Below the pieces are notes generated by a model. The model saw only the letters and a program-made list of their open reading frames with translations. It was not told the DNA's origin and did no database searches. Position numbers and translations under genes: made by a program. Source: Ilyomonas limi (lineage in GTDB: Bacteria; Bacteroidota; Bacteroidia; Chitinophagales; Chitinophagaceae). Taken from it: a stretch of 64,000 bases of DNA. The stretch is from the NCBI RefSeq assembly GCF_005233845.1, contig NZ_SZQL01000011.1, positions 124,001-188,000 on the forward strand, given 5' to 3'. This document shows positions 17,998 to 26,474 of this stretch, piece by piece. Within the stretch, counting starts at the first letter, position 1. Each line of letters opens with the position of its first letter.

Positions 17998-19091
17998 ATT
18001 TGCTCTAATTGCCGGATGTTTTTGCTAATATTATGCTTTGCCATTACATACTGTTTTCCCTTATCTCCAATACATTTCGCGCGTTCTTTATCTTTTATTA
18101 ACGCAGCAATGATTGCTGAATATTCCTCCTTCGTAAGGCAGGCAAAACCATTTTCATTATTATTAATTACATCATTATTGCCATCTGTTTTACTTACAAT
18201 ACAGGGCACGCCTTCCAGCATTGCTTCAAGCAACGCATAAGACAAGCCTTCATATAACGATGGCAGCAAAAAGAGGTCTATTTGCCGCAAAAAATTGAGC
18301 GCTAAAACAGCATCACCTTTGTTGATGAGATGCACCTTATCTTTTATACCATATTGCTTTATTCTATCGTCCAGTTTTGCACGTAAATGGTCGTGAAAGC
18401 CGGCGCCTAAAAAATAAAAATGTGCATCGGGAAACTGTTGTATCGTATCAAAAGCAATATCTGCAAAAAGCAACGGATTTTTTTGATAGGTGATTCTGCC
18501 AATGGTGCCAATTTTAATATTGCCCTGCAACAAGCCCAGCGTATCAGGTACTTGTGGCGGAGCAGATGGAATAAACAAAGAGTTGGGTATAATAAAAATA
18601 TCTTCGGCTTTAATGCCAACGGCATAGATAAAACGGTTGGCTTCTGTATGCGAAATACAAAGCAGTTTATAGGTAAATTTTTTCCCTATTAATTCAAGCA
18701 GAAAAAAGAGCCACCGCTTAAAGCCGGTAAACGAAAGATAAGAGCCGCCATGCGGCGTAAAGAGCGATTTACAACCTTTTGTTTTTGCAGCAATACGCCC
18801 TATAAAGCCTGCTTTGGAACTATGCAGGTGTACCAGTTTCGGCTTTTCTTTTCCAATCAATTTTCGCAAATGGAAAATAGACAATATATCGGTAAAAGGA
18901 TTGAAACCGCGCGACATGCGAACGCGATAATGCTTTATACCTTTCTCTTTGCAAAATTGCTCAATGGAAGGCTCGGAGGATGCAAGCACAATCTCAAATT
19001 TATTGCTGTCAATATGCTGAATTACCTGGCGAATGTACGTTTCCACACCTCCAACCGATTGGGTGATATGCATTACTTTTATTCTTTCCAT
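17982..19091 (-). CDS. Glycosyltransferase family 4 (GT-B fold)
   Basis: 369 residues. The N-terminal half (HITQSVGGVETYIRQVI, HLHSSKAGFIGR) and the C-terminal donor site (IGTIGRITYQKNP, then SLYEGLSYALLEAMLEGVP with the EX7E spacing) mark a GT4 retaining transferase. It is probably cytoplasmic or membrane-associated, adding a sugar to the lipid-linked glycan started by the WecA-like enzyme. It converges with the deacetylase gene. Donor and acceptor are not predictable from the sequence. Confidence 0.9.
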   Translation of the reverse strand: MERIKVMHITQSVGGVETYIRQVIQHIDSNKFEIVLASSEPSIEQFCKEKGIKHYRVRMSRGFNPFTDILSIFHLRKLIGKEKPKLVHLHSSKAGFIGRIAAKTKGCKSLFTPHGGSYLSFTGFKRWLFFLLELIGKKFTYKLLCISHTEANRFIYAVGIKAEDIFIIPNSLFIPSAPPQVPDTLGLLQGNIKIGTIGRITYQKNPLLFADIAFDTIQQFPDAHFYFLGAGFHDHLRAKLDDRIKQYGIKDKVHLINKGDAVLALNFLRQIDLFLLPSLYEGLSYALLEAMLEGVPCIVSKTDGNNDVINNNENGFACLTKEEYSAIIAALIKDKERAKCIGDKGKQYVMAKHNISKNIRQLEQIYAEL

Positions 19092-19232
19092 GTAATTCTA
19101 CATTTTGGTTTTAAAGGGTTTATTGATGTAAGTATTAATCTACAAGCAATGAATAAAAATACGTAAGAAAGAAGAATAGCAATGAGAAAGAACTAAACAA
19201 TTTGATTACTTGTGAGCAAGACGAAATCAGCA

Positions 19233-20135
19233 TTATTCCATCTTGTTCACCGGCCTTTTCTTTTGCCCCAGATACAAACCAATAATCACAAATAAAGTAC
19301 CTACAACCGTATATACGGTAATTGGCTCATTTAATAAAATAGCGGCATATACAAAACCAAATACAGGGCACAAAAACAGCCACAACGAAGCCCTTACTGC
19401 ATCTACTTTTAAAAGATACAACCAAAGCTGAACCGATATAATGGATACAGGAATAACGAGCCAGCCTTCGGCTCCCCAAAATTTACTGTCAAAATAGTTG
19501 ATGGTGTTGGGGTGATGCATTAATAAAGAGAAAGGCAGCAGCAATATGCCGCCAATAAATACCTGCCAGCCATTTATAACTATCGAAGGCAATTGCCACT
19601 TTGTTTCGGCAAAATAAATAACACCGGCAGAGTAACATAACATACTCAATAGCATTAAAATCAAACCCTGTACGGTAGCAGTGCTGTTTTGCAGCAGCGG
19701 ATATGTAGCAATGATAACGCCTGCCATACCCAAGGCAATACTTAGCCATTGCACTGCTTTCACTCTTCTGCCCGTCCACACAGCGGTAAGTACACTAATC
19801 ATCAATGGATTGGTAGCAGGCGCCAGACTGCCAATACCTGCCGACACTTGTTTGAGTGCAATAATATACAAGCCCAAATACAGCGTGGTATTTAACGACC
19901 CAAAAATAACAAGCTGTTTCCAGTCCCCTCTCTTCGGCAGTTTTTTTCTGGCAAACAGGTACGCATATACCAGCATGATTGTACCTGCCAGCAAGAAGCG
20001 CACATTGAACAACAGCAACGGCTCTACAGATTGAATGCCTATTTTTCCGGCAACAGAAGCGGATGCCCAGAGCATGGAAAAAAGCAGTCCGGTAATAATA
20101 AACGGAGTAGTGCTGTGTAATGGGGATGATTTCAT
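19233..20135 (-). CDS. EamA-family (DMT) transporter
   Basis: 300 residues with about ten membrane segments in two homologous EamA halves. The start at 20135 (MKSSPLHS) is preferred over the longer frame from 20171, because the extra 12 residues are not hydrophobic. ALKQVSAGIGSLAPATNPL near the end of the first half is the usual conserved stretch. Members export amino acids, sugars or metabolites; no substrate can be given. The gene stands alone. Confidence 0.88.
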   Translation of the reverse strand: MKSSPLHSTTPFIITGLLFSMLWASASVAGKIGIQSVEPLLLFNVRFLLAGTIMLVYAYLFARKKLPKRGDWKQLVIFGSLNTTLYLGLYIIALKQVSAGIGSLAPATNPLMISVLTAVWTGRRVKAVQWLSIALGMAGVIIATYPLLQNSTATVQGLILMLLSMLCYSAGVIYFAETKWQLPSIVINGWQVFIGGILLLPFSLLMHHPNTINYFDSKFWGAEGWLVIPVSIISVQLWLYLLKVDAVRASLWLFLCPVFGFVYAAILLNEPITVYTVVGTLFVIIGLYLGQKKRPVNKME

Positions 20136-20341
20136 GCAGGTATTATATTCAAGTAAAGCACATATATGCACTTTATTGGCTTAAGGCTGCGAAATTAATA
20201 GTAGCAGAGATTGCACAACAATTAGTTCTTGTAGTGTTTGTGTAAAAAATGAAATTTTTACATTTTCGTCCTTTACATAAACTATAAACATTTAATAGCT
20301 AAAAGGTTATATAAGCTGCTCTACTCTTGATAACTTTTTAA

Positions 20342-20349
20342 TATATTTG
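20342..20349 (+). promoter_or_regulatory. -7 box upstream of a possible small gene
   Basis: TATATTTG fits TAnnTTTG and lies 25 bases before the ATG at 20375. The nearest TTG (20327-20329) is too close to be a normal -33 element. Confidence 0.35.
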
Positions 20350-20374
20350 TAGCCATAAAGCGCCACATAAAGAA

Positions 20375-20536
20375 ATGAAGAGCCAATTACACAAGAGAAT
20401 TGTTTATAAACCAATATATCAGGATAAGACATTTTTTAGTAGTCTCGAAACACAGCCTGCCTATTTAAATTCTTCTGAAATTATAAACATGAAGGCACAA
20501 TTAAGTAAGTTGCCTGCGATGTATAAAAACAAATAA
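20375..20536 (+). CDS. Possible 53-residue basic small protein
   Basis: A short frame (MKSQLHKRIVYKPIYQDK...) with ten Lys or Arg residues, no membrane segment and no recognised domain. In favour: a -7 box 25 bases upstream, an ATG start, and composition unlike random A+T-rich translation (SSLETQPAYLNSSEI). Against: its length and the lack of any known homologue. The only other content of the ~550 bases between the EamA and DUF4907-like genes is A+T-rich spacer. Confidence 0.3.
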   Translation: MKSQLHKRIVYKPIYQDKTFFSSLETQPAYLNSSEIINMKAQLSKLPAMYKNK

Positions 20537-20719
20537 TGTTTGACTGGAATGCTGCTTAACTACCAAAACATATTAAAAAACTGCTGTATATCCATATCAT
20601 GAACAACAGCACTAAGGCAAGCGGCAAATACGTATAAAATAGTATATACCTACATCTTGCATTACATTTCAACTAAACCAAAACAGTAAACCGTATTCAA
20701 TTTTAAAAAATAAACCCAT

Positions 20720-21139
20720 ATGCACTTACAAAAAAACAACCTGGATGCCTGTAAAAAAAAACGGAATAACCTGTTGCTTACATTGAGACACTTACTTCTG
20801 TTGACATGTTTTTGCCTTCTAACCGCGCTGGCGCATGCCCAGCCACCAATGCGGCATAAGCCAGTATCGTTAGACCCCCTGAAAGACAAAATAGAATACC
20901 AGCATTTTACCATACGCCTGATACCCACTATTGACGGTTATTACGGATTTGACATTCTGCGCGGAGAGAAACTGGTGCTGCACCAAACCGAAAACCCATT
21001 GCCAAATATCAGATTGATTGAAAAAGCAGATGCTTACCTGGCAGCCAAATGGCTGATAAATGAATACCAGAAATCAGGTCATTTTCCGCGTGTATTTCCT
21101 CCAGGTTTTGAAAGGCAGTTTCATTCTTCATCACACTAA
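20720..21139 (+). CDS. Secreted DUF4907-like protein
   Basis: 139 residues. A long basic N-terminus precedes a hydrophobic segment (LLLLTCFCLLTALAHAQ) that looks like a signal peptide. The mature part (GYYGFDILRGEKLVLHQTE, then EKADAYLAAKWLINEYQKSG) fits the DUF4907 pattern: a Gly-aromatic strand, H-Q, then a helix. DUF4907 genes are often found beside beta-propeller genes in Bacteroidota, as here: the next gene starts 19 bases on and encodes a large propeller-like protein. Function unknown. The domain call is from memory. Confidence 0.7.
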   Translation: MHLQKNNLDACKKKRNNLLLTLRHLLLLTCFCLLTALAHAQPPMRHKPVSLDPLKDKIEYQHFTIRLIPTIDGYYGFDILRGEKLVLHQTENPLPNIRLIEKADAYLAAKWLINEYQKSGHFPRVFPPGFERQFHSSSH

Positions 21140-21158
21140 ACCCATTAAACCATAGCTA

Positions 21159-24100
21159 ATGAAAAAAATATTACTCGCACTTAGTTGTATTGCTTGTTTT
21201 TTTACGCTCCATGCACAGGTGTTGTACGGTACCGCCTCCGACGGAGGTACCAATGGTAAAGGCACTATTAATACATTTAATACGAATGCAGGCATCCTCA
21301 ACGCCATATTTACTTTCGACTCGCCCGACGGCGCGCATCCTCAATTTTCTGGTTTGATAAAAGCCAATGATGGTAAGCTATACGGCATGACGCGGTATGG
21401 TGGCAGCAACAATTATGGTGTATTGTTTTCTTACGAACCCACAAGCTCAAAATATACGCTGCTGAAGGACTTTGATGTTAGCAGTGGCACCTACCCTTAC
21501 GGCAGTTTGATGCAGGCTAAAGATGGCAAGCTGTATGGTATGACTACCTATGGTGGGAATAATAATGCCGGTGTTATTTTTTCGTTCGATCCTGTTAGTG
21601 CTGTTTATACAAAATTGAAGGATTTGGATATAGCTAATGGTGCCTGGCCTTACGGACATCTGATACAGGCAACCGACGGCAAGCTGTATGGGTTGACCAG
21701 CTATGGCGGCAACCGCAATACGGGCGTTATTTTCTCTTTCAATCCTTCCAGTTTAGTTTATACCAAGCTAAAGGATTTGGATGGTGGCAATGGCGGTAGT
21801 CCTTACGGAAGCCTTATGCAGGCAGCCGACGGCAAGCTGTACGGCATGACAGCTTACGGTGGCAGTAAGGGGGAAGGCGTTATTTTCTCTTATGATCTTA
21901 CCACTGCAACTTATAGCAGGCAAATAGATTTTGATGGCTCCAACGGCGCATACCCTTACGGTCATCTAATCCAAACCGCCGATGGCAAACTGTATGGTAT
22001 GACTAATGCGGGTGGATACTTTAATGATGGCGTTATCTTTTCTTTTAACCCTTCTACGTTCACTTATACCAAACTGAAAGATTTTGATATTGCAAGTGGC
22101 GGCAATCCCTATGACGGTTTAATGCAGGCAGCCGACGGCAAACTGTACGGTACCACCAGTGATGGTGGCAGCAATAATAGCGGCGTTATTTTCTCTTTTA
22201 ACCCGGTTACTGCCGCTTATGTGAAACTGAAAGATTTGGATGATGCTAATGGCAGCAGCCCCCAAAGTAATTTGGTACAAACGACCGATGGCAAGCTGTA
22301 TAGTATGACTACCAATGGTGGAAGCGGCGGCAGTGGTGTTATTTTCGCTTTTGATCCCAGCCAGTTAAGCTATACTAAAGTAAAGGATTTTGGTTCCAAT
22401 ACGGTGGGGAGCAATGTACTGGCAGGCTTGATACAAAGTGCCGGAAAGCTGTATGGCATGACGAATACCGGAGGAAACAAGGGTGCCGGTGTAATCTATT
22501 CTTTTAACCCTGCTACTTCTATGTACACCAATCTCTATTCATTTGACGGCGCCAATGGCAGCAATCCTTACGGCAGTTTGATGCAGGCTAAAGATGGCAA
22601 GCTGTATGGTATGACCTATTCGGGTGGCAGCAAGGGATATGGTGTAATCTTTTTGTTTGATACCGCTACTTCCTTGTACACCAAAGTATATGATTTTGAC
22701 TACAGCAAAGGCGGCAATCCAACCGGCAGTTTAATACAAGCTACGAATGGAAAGCTGTACGGTATGACCTACTACGGTGGAAATAATGGAGCCGGCGTTG
22801 TATTTTCTTTTGACCCGGTTACTTTGGTATATACAAAACTGGTAGATTTTAATGGAACCAACGGCGCATATCCTTACGGCAGCCTGATGCAGGCTACTGA
22901 TAACAAACTGTATGGCCTGACCTACTCAGGCGGCAGCAAAGGCTTCGGTGTTATTTTTTCGTTTGATCCTGCAACTTCAATATATACCAAACAAAGAGAC
23001 TTTGCAGGCACCAATGGCAGCAACCCAACAGGCAACCTGTTACAGGCTGCAGATGGTAAGTTGTACGGCATGACCAGCTTTGGCGGCAGCAGTGATAAAG
23101 GCGTTATTTTTTCGTTTATTCCTACTACTTTAACATTTGCCAGGCGCAAAGACTTTGATGGTATTAGTGGCGGCAACCCACACGGCAGCCTTATGCAGGC
23201 GGCTGATGGCAAACTGTATGGTGTAACCAATGCAGGCGGTAATAATAATGCTGGTGTTATTTTTTCATTTGCACCTGCAAAATCTACCTATACAAAATTG
23301 CAGGACTTTGATGGCACAAACGGAAGCGCTCCACAATACGTTACTTTAACCGAAGCAACCTGCGCAGGTACTACATTTTACCGGGATGCAGATAGTGATG
23401 GTTATGGCGATATAAACAACAGTACGGTAGCTTGCGTCCAACCTGCGGGCTATGTAGCAGATAGCACCGACTGCAACGACAGTGATGCCAATGCAAATAA
23501 AGCTATAACCTGGTATATTGATGCGGATGCAGATGGCTACTCAGGAGACAGCACCATGCAATGCAGCCGCCCTGCTAATGGATTTTTGCTTGCAGAACTA
23601 ACCGGCGGCACCGGCGACTGTGATGATAGTAATACAGGCATTCATCCTGATGCCACCGAAATACCTGGTGATAGTATTGACCAGGATTGTGACGGATTTG
23701 ACCTGAAGACCTGGTATGCCGACGCGGACGGCGATAGCTATGGCAATGCTAATACAGTAACTACTGCCAACGAACAACCAACCGGCTATGTTGCAAACAG
23801 CACTGATTGTAACGATGGGGATGGTACCATTTATCCCGGCGCACCCGAATTATGCGATGGAAAAGATAACAATTGCGATGGCACTGTTGATGAAGGCTGT
23901 GCAGTACCGAAGTTAAGAATTAATGATGTATCGCTAACAGAAGGCAACAGCGGTATGCAGAAGATGACTTTTTCAGTTACGCTTTCGGTTACTTCAGCAC
24001 AAACGGTAACGGTGAGTTACAGAACAAGAAATGGAACAGCAACTGCACCTGATGATTACGAAGCACAATCAGGCATGCTCACCTTTGAGCCGGGTGTAAA

Positions 24101-24542
24101 GAAGCAAACCATTTCTATTATCATCAACGGCGATGCGATTGTAGAAGGTGATGAAACCTTCAATGTGCGTTTGGGCAATCCTGTAAATGCAACTATTAGC
24201 AGAGCATTGGGCACTGGCACTATTCTCGATGATGAAACTTCTTCTACTTCACCTGTAGGGCGTAATAATGGCGGTAGCACTTACGTGGTAAGTATATCTC
24301 CAAACCCCGCCAATAATGTTCTCAACGTGAAGTTGGATAGCTTTAGAGGAAAGGTTATTCTGCAACTAACAAACCTGCAAGGTAAAGTGCTTAAAGAAGC
24401 TAAACTGCAAACAATGGGTAATGAGTGGCATGCCCAGCAACGCTTTAATGTATCAGACATGGCAAGCGGCACTTACCTTATAGTGGTGCTGGATGAAGAG
24501 GGTAATAAGCAAACAAAGAAAGTAGTAATAGCTCACCGGTAA
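21159..24542 (+). CDS. Giant secreted GloVer-repeat protein with metal-binding repeats, Calx-beta and type A T9SS tail
   Basis: 1127 residues with a signal peptide (MKKILLALSCIACFFTLHAQ). Residues ~20-735 hold 14 repeats of ~51 residues, each with KLYGMT, YGG, GVIFSFxP and YTKLKDFD, the GloVer-type choice-of-anchor repeat. The phasing breaks in the middle (SNTVGSNVLAGLIQSAG). Residues ~740-910 carry three MopE-like Ca/metal-binding stretches (DADSDGYG, DCNDSD, DCDDSN, DNNCDGTVDEG). A Calx-beta domain follows (~915-1015), then a type A T9SS sorting domain (~1040-1127; SISPNPANNVLNV ... SGTYLIVV). The protein should be exported through T9SS and displayed on the surface or secreted. Binding or enzymatic role unknown. 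Confidence 0.9.
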   Translation: MKKILLALSCIACFFTLHAQVLYGTASDGGTNGKGTINTFNTNAGILNAIFTFDSPDGAHPQFSGLIKANDGKLYGMTRYGGSNNYGVLFSYEPTSSKYTLLKDFDVSSGTYPYGSLMQAKDGKLYGMTTYGGNNNAGVIFSFDPVSAVYTKLKDLDIANGAWPYGHLIQATDGKLYGLTSYGGNRNTGVIFSFNPSSLVYTKLKDLDGGNGGSPYGSLMQAADGKLYGMTAYGGSKGEGVIFSYDLTTATYSRQIDFDGSNGAYPYGHLIQTADGKLYGMTNAGGYFNDGVIFSFNPSTFTYTKLKDFDIASGGNPYDGLMQAADGKLYGTTSDGGSNNSGVIFSFNPVTAAYVKLKDLDDANGSSPQSNLVQTTDGKLYSMTTNGGSGGSGVIFAFDPSQLSYTKVKDFGSNTVGSNVLAGLIQSAGKLYGMTNTGGNKGAGVIYSFNPATSMYTNLYSFDGANGSNPYGSLMQAKDGKLYGMTYSGGSKGYGVIFLFDTATSLYTKVYDFDYSKGGNPTGSLIQATNGKLYGMTYYGGNNGAGVVFSFDPVTLVYTKLVDFNGTNGAYPYGSLMQATDNKLYGLTYSGGSKGFGVIFSFDPATSIYTKQRDFAGTNGSNPTGNLLQAADGKLYGMTSFGGSSDKGVIFSFIPTTLTFARRKDFDGISGGNPHGSLMQAADGKLYGVTNAGGNNNAGVIFSFAPAKSTYTKLQDFDGTNGSAPQYVTLTEATCAGTTFYRDADSDGYGDINNSTVACVQPAGYVADSTDCNDSDANANKAITWYIDADADGYSGDSTMQCSRPANGFLLAELTGGTGDCDDSNTGIHPDATEIPGDSIDQDCDGFDLKTWYADADGDSYGNANTVTTANEQPTGYVANSTDCNDGDGTIYPGAPELCDGKDNNCDGTVDEGCAVPKLRINDVSLTEGNSGMQKMTFSVTLSVTSAQTVTVSYRTRNGTATAPDDYEAQSGMLTFEPGVKKQTISIIINGDAIVEGDETFNVRLGNPVNATISRALGTGTILDDETSSTSPVGRNNGGSTYVVSISPNPANNVLNVKLDSFRGKVILQLTNLQGKVLKEAKLQTMGNEWHAQQRFNVSDMASGTYLIVVLDEEGNKQTKKVVIAHR

Positions 24543-24567
24543 TACAGGTAAATTATTTAATAAAAAA

Positions 24568-24602
24568 ACCAAAGGCTACTTCTTATTGAAGTAGCCTTTG
24601 GT
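24568..24602. terminator. Bidirectional intrinsic terminator
   Basis: A perfect 15-base stem (24568-24582 and 24588-24602) with a 5-base loop. The A-run just before it gives a T-tract on the minus strand, so it mainly ends the sugar dehydrogenase transcript. It also lies right after the GloVer gene. Confidence 0.9.
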
Positions 24603-24682
24603 ACTATTACAATATACACATAAAAGTACGGTATTTTAAATGAAGGAATCTCCTGAACAACCCGCTGAGAATACCGAACTAT

Positions 24683-25921
24683 TTATTTCCGTCCAATCCG
24701 GTACAACCTGCCACCGTCGGTTACTGCATACAAGGCGCCATCCTTACCTTCCGTAACTGCTCTAAACCGCTGTCCTTCATTGGCTAATAATCTTTCCTCA
24801 CCTACAACTCTGTTATTATCAATCACCAGCCGTACAATGTGAGTACCACTTAGCGCACCAATAAATAAGTTATTTTTCCACTCCGGTATGCTATCGCCAC
24901 TATAAAACGTCATTCCGCTGGGCGAAACAACAGGGTCCCAATAATATACCGGCTGCTCCATTCCTTCGTGCTGCGTAATACCATCCCCTACTTTTTTACC
25001 GCTGTATTCAATTCCGTAAGTGATGGTTGCCCAGCCATAATTTTTTCCAGGCTCTATCCTGTTTACCTCATCTCCACCCCGGGGTCCAAATTCGGCCTCC
25101 CAAAGGTCGCCCGTTGCAGGATGAATGGCAAGGCTCTGCACATTGCGGTGTCCATAAGAGTACAACTCAGGGCGTGCATCATTTCTGTTTAGGAAAGGAT
25201 TACCAGCCGCCGGCTTACCGTCCGTCGTTATACGGATTACTTTACCTAAAGCCGAGTTCAACAATTGCGCCTGTGGCCTTGTTTGTAAGTCGGAGCGTTC
25301 GCCAGTACTAATGAACAGGTTGCCTTTGCCATCAAAAAGAATTCTTCCACCGTAGTGTAAAGTACCATTATAAGCCGGTGTTGCTCTATAAATAACAGTA
25401 GCATTTTCAATCTGTTTTTCATTAGCAGCTAATTTTCCTTTAGCTATAGCAGTCAGGTTGCCTTCTGGTGTCTTTTCCGAAAAAGCCCAGTACACCATCC
25501 GGTTACTCTCAAATTGCGGATCAATAGTAACGCCCAGCAACCCACCTTGTCCGGCATTAACAACGGGTGGCAAACCAGTAATCGGTTCGCTCAGCTCGCC
25601 GGTATTTGTTGCAATCCGCATAGTACCTTCTTTTTGCGTTATCAGAAACCTGCCATCCGGGAGCTGTGTAATTCCCCACGGGCTGTTTAGCTTATCCGTA
25701 AGCACTTTTCCTTCATAAGGTGTAGTTGTTTTAACACCGGGAGCACGGGTTTGTCCTTTAAAAGCAGGCTTGTAGCTGGAATTGGGTGCTTTTGTTTCTA
25801 CCGGCGGGTTATTAGAAGCCGTATCTACCGGATTATTATCAGCCGTTTTATTACCGGCTGTTTTGTTGCCACAGGCAAATATCAATAAGGGAGCAATTAA
25901 AAGGAAAAATAGTTTATACAT
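24683..25921 (-). CDS. PQQ-dependent sugar dehydrogenase-like lipoprotein (Asd/YliI type)
   Basis: 412 residues. The N-terminus ends in a lipobox (LLIFAC), so the protein is a lipoprotein anchored at Cys17, followed by a small GNKTA tandem repeat and a Pro/Thr-rich linker. The propeller domain has LNSPWGITQLPDGRFLIT, YGHRNVQSL and PVVSPSGMTFYSGD, typical of soluble aldose sugar dehydrogenases that oxidise glucose or related sugars with PQQ. No PQQ synthesis genes are in the window, so the cofactor would have to come from elsewhere. Confidence 0.9.
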   Translation of the reverse strand: MYKLFFLLIAPLLIFACGNKTAGNKTADNNPVDTASNNPPVETKAPNSSYKPAFKGQTRAPGVKTTTPYEGKVLTDKLNSPWGITQLPDGRFLITQKEGTMRIATNTGELSEPITGLPPVVNAGQGGLLGVTIDPQFESNRMVYWAFSEKTPEGNLTAIAKGKLAANEKQIENATVIYRATPAYNGTLHYGGRILFDGKGNLFISTGERSDLQTRPQAQLLNSALGKVIRITTDGKPAAGNPFLNRNDARPELYSYGHRNVQSLAIHPATGDLWEAEFGPRGGDEVNRIEPGKNYGWATITYGIEYSGKKVGDGITQHEGMEQPVYYWDPVVSPSGMTFYSGDSIPEWKNNLFIGALSGTHIVRLVIDNNRVVGEERLLANEGQRFRAVTEGKDGALYAVTDGGRLYRIGRK

Positions 25922-26474
25922 GTTAATTTGTCTTTTGATGAAATGATTGATTAATAATCAACAGATAATGTACCATTATTTAAAATTTATATGACCGTTT
26001 ATAAAATAGAAAATATAGAATGGCAACCCGCTAATCTGTCACATGTTTTTTGCTTCTTATTCCCGTATAAAAGCGCTCTGGGAAAGAGAGGAACATACGG
26101 TTACAAAAAGCAGCATAAAAATTGGGTTGTAATAGCCTGCTATTATTTATTTAAACTAAGTATTTTAAATATGTACCATTTTTACGAACTTATGATTTAG
26201 CACAAATGGTGGTGTCTGTTGCAACTGCATATTTCTCCAACCAGCAGTTGTAATCCTTCAGGATAATAGGCATTCTTAAACGGTTAAAAGTCTATTGTAT
26301 TAAGAATTAAACGATTTGTTAATATAAAAAAACATTTTTACGTTTACACATCCAAAATTAGCTGATGTTTTTAACATGCCCCATTAAGACTGAGTCCCCG
26401 ATTTAAAGATACCATGACAGCTAAACAATCGTTTTGTAAGTGTGCTTTTCCGGAAAGAATCTGTTAATACGATT
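25922..26474. other. Intergenic region between divergent genes
   Basis: A+T-rich spacer upstream of two divergent genes. An open frame at 25991-26200 shows no domain or start signal and is not accepted as a gene. No clear promoter was recognised. Confidence 0.5.

Noticed and set aside
21300-23340. Direct DNA repeats of ~153 bases, considered as a CRISPR or tandem array
   Set aside because: They are in-frame protein repeats with diverged codons, not identical repeats with unique spacers.
25991-26200. 69-residue open frame in the spacer upstream of the 7TMR kinase
   Set aside because: No promoter, no domain, and a composition typical of random A+T-rich DNA.
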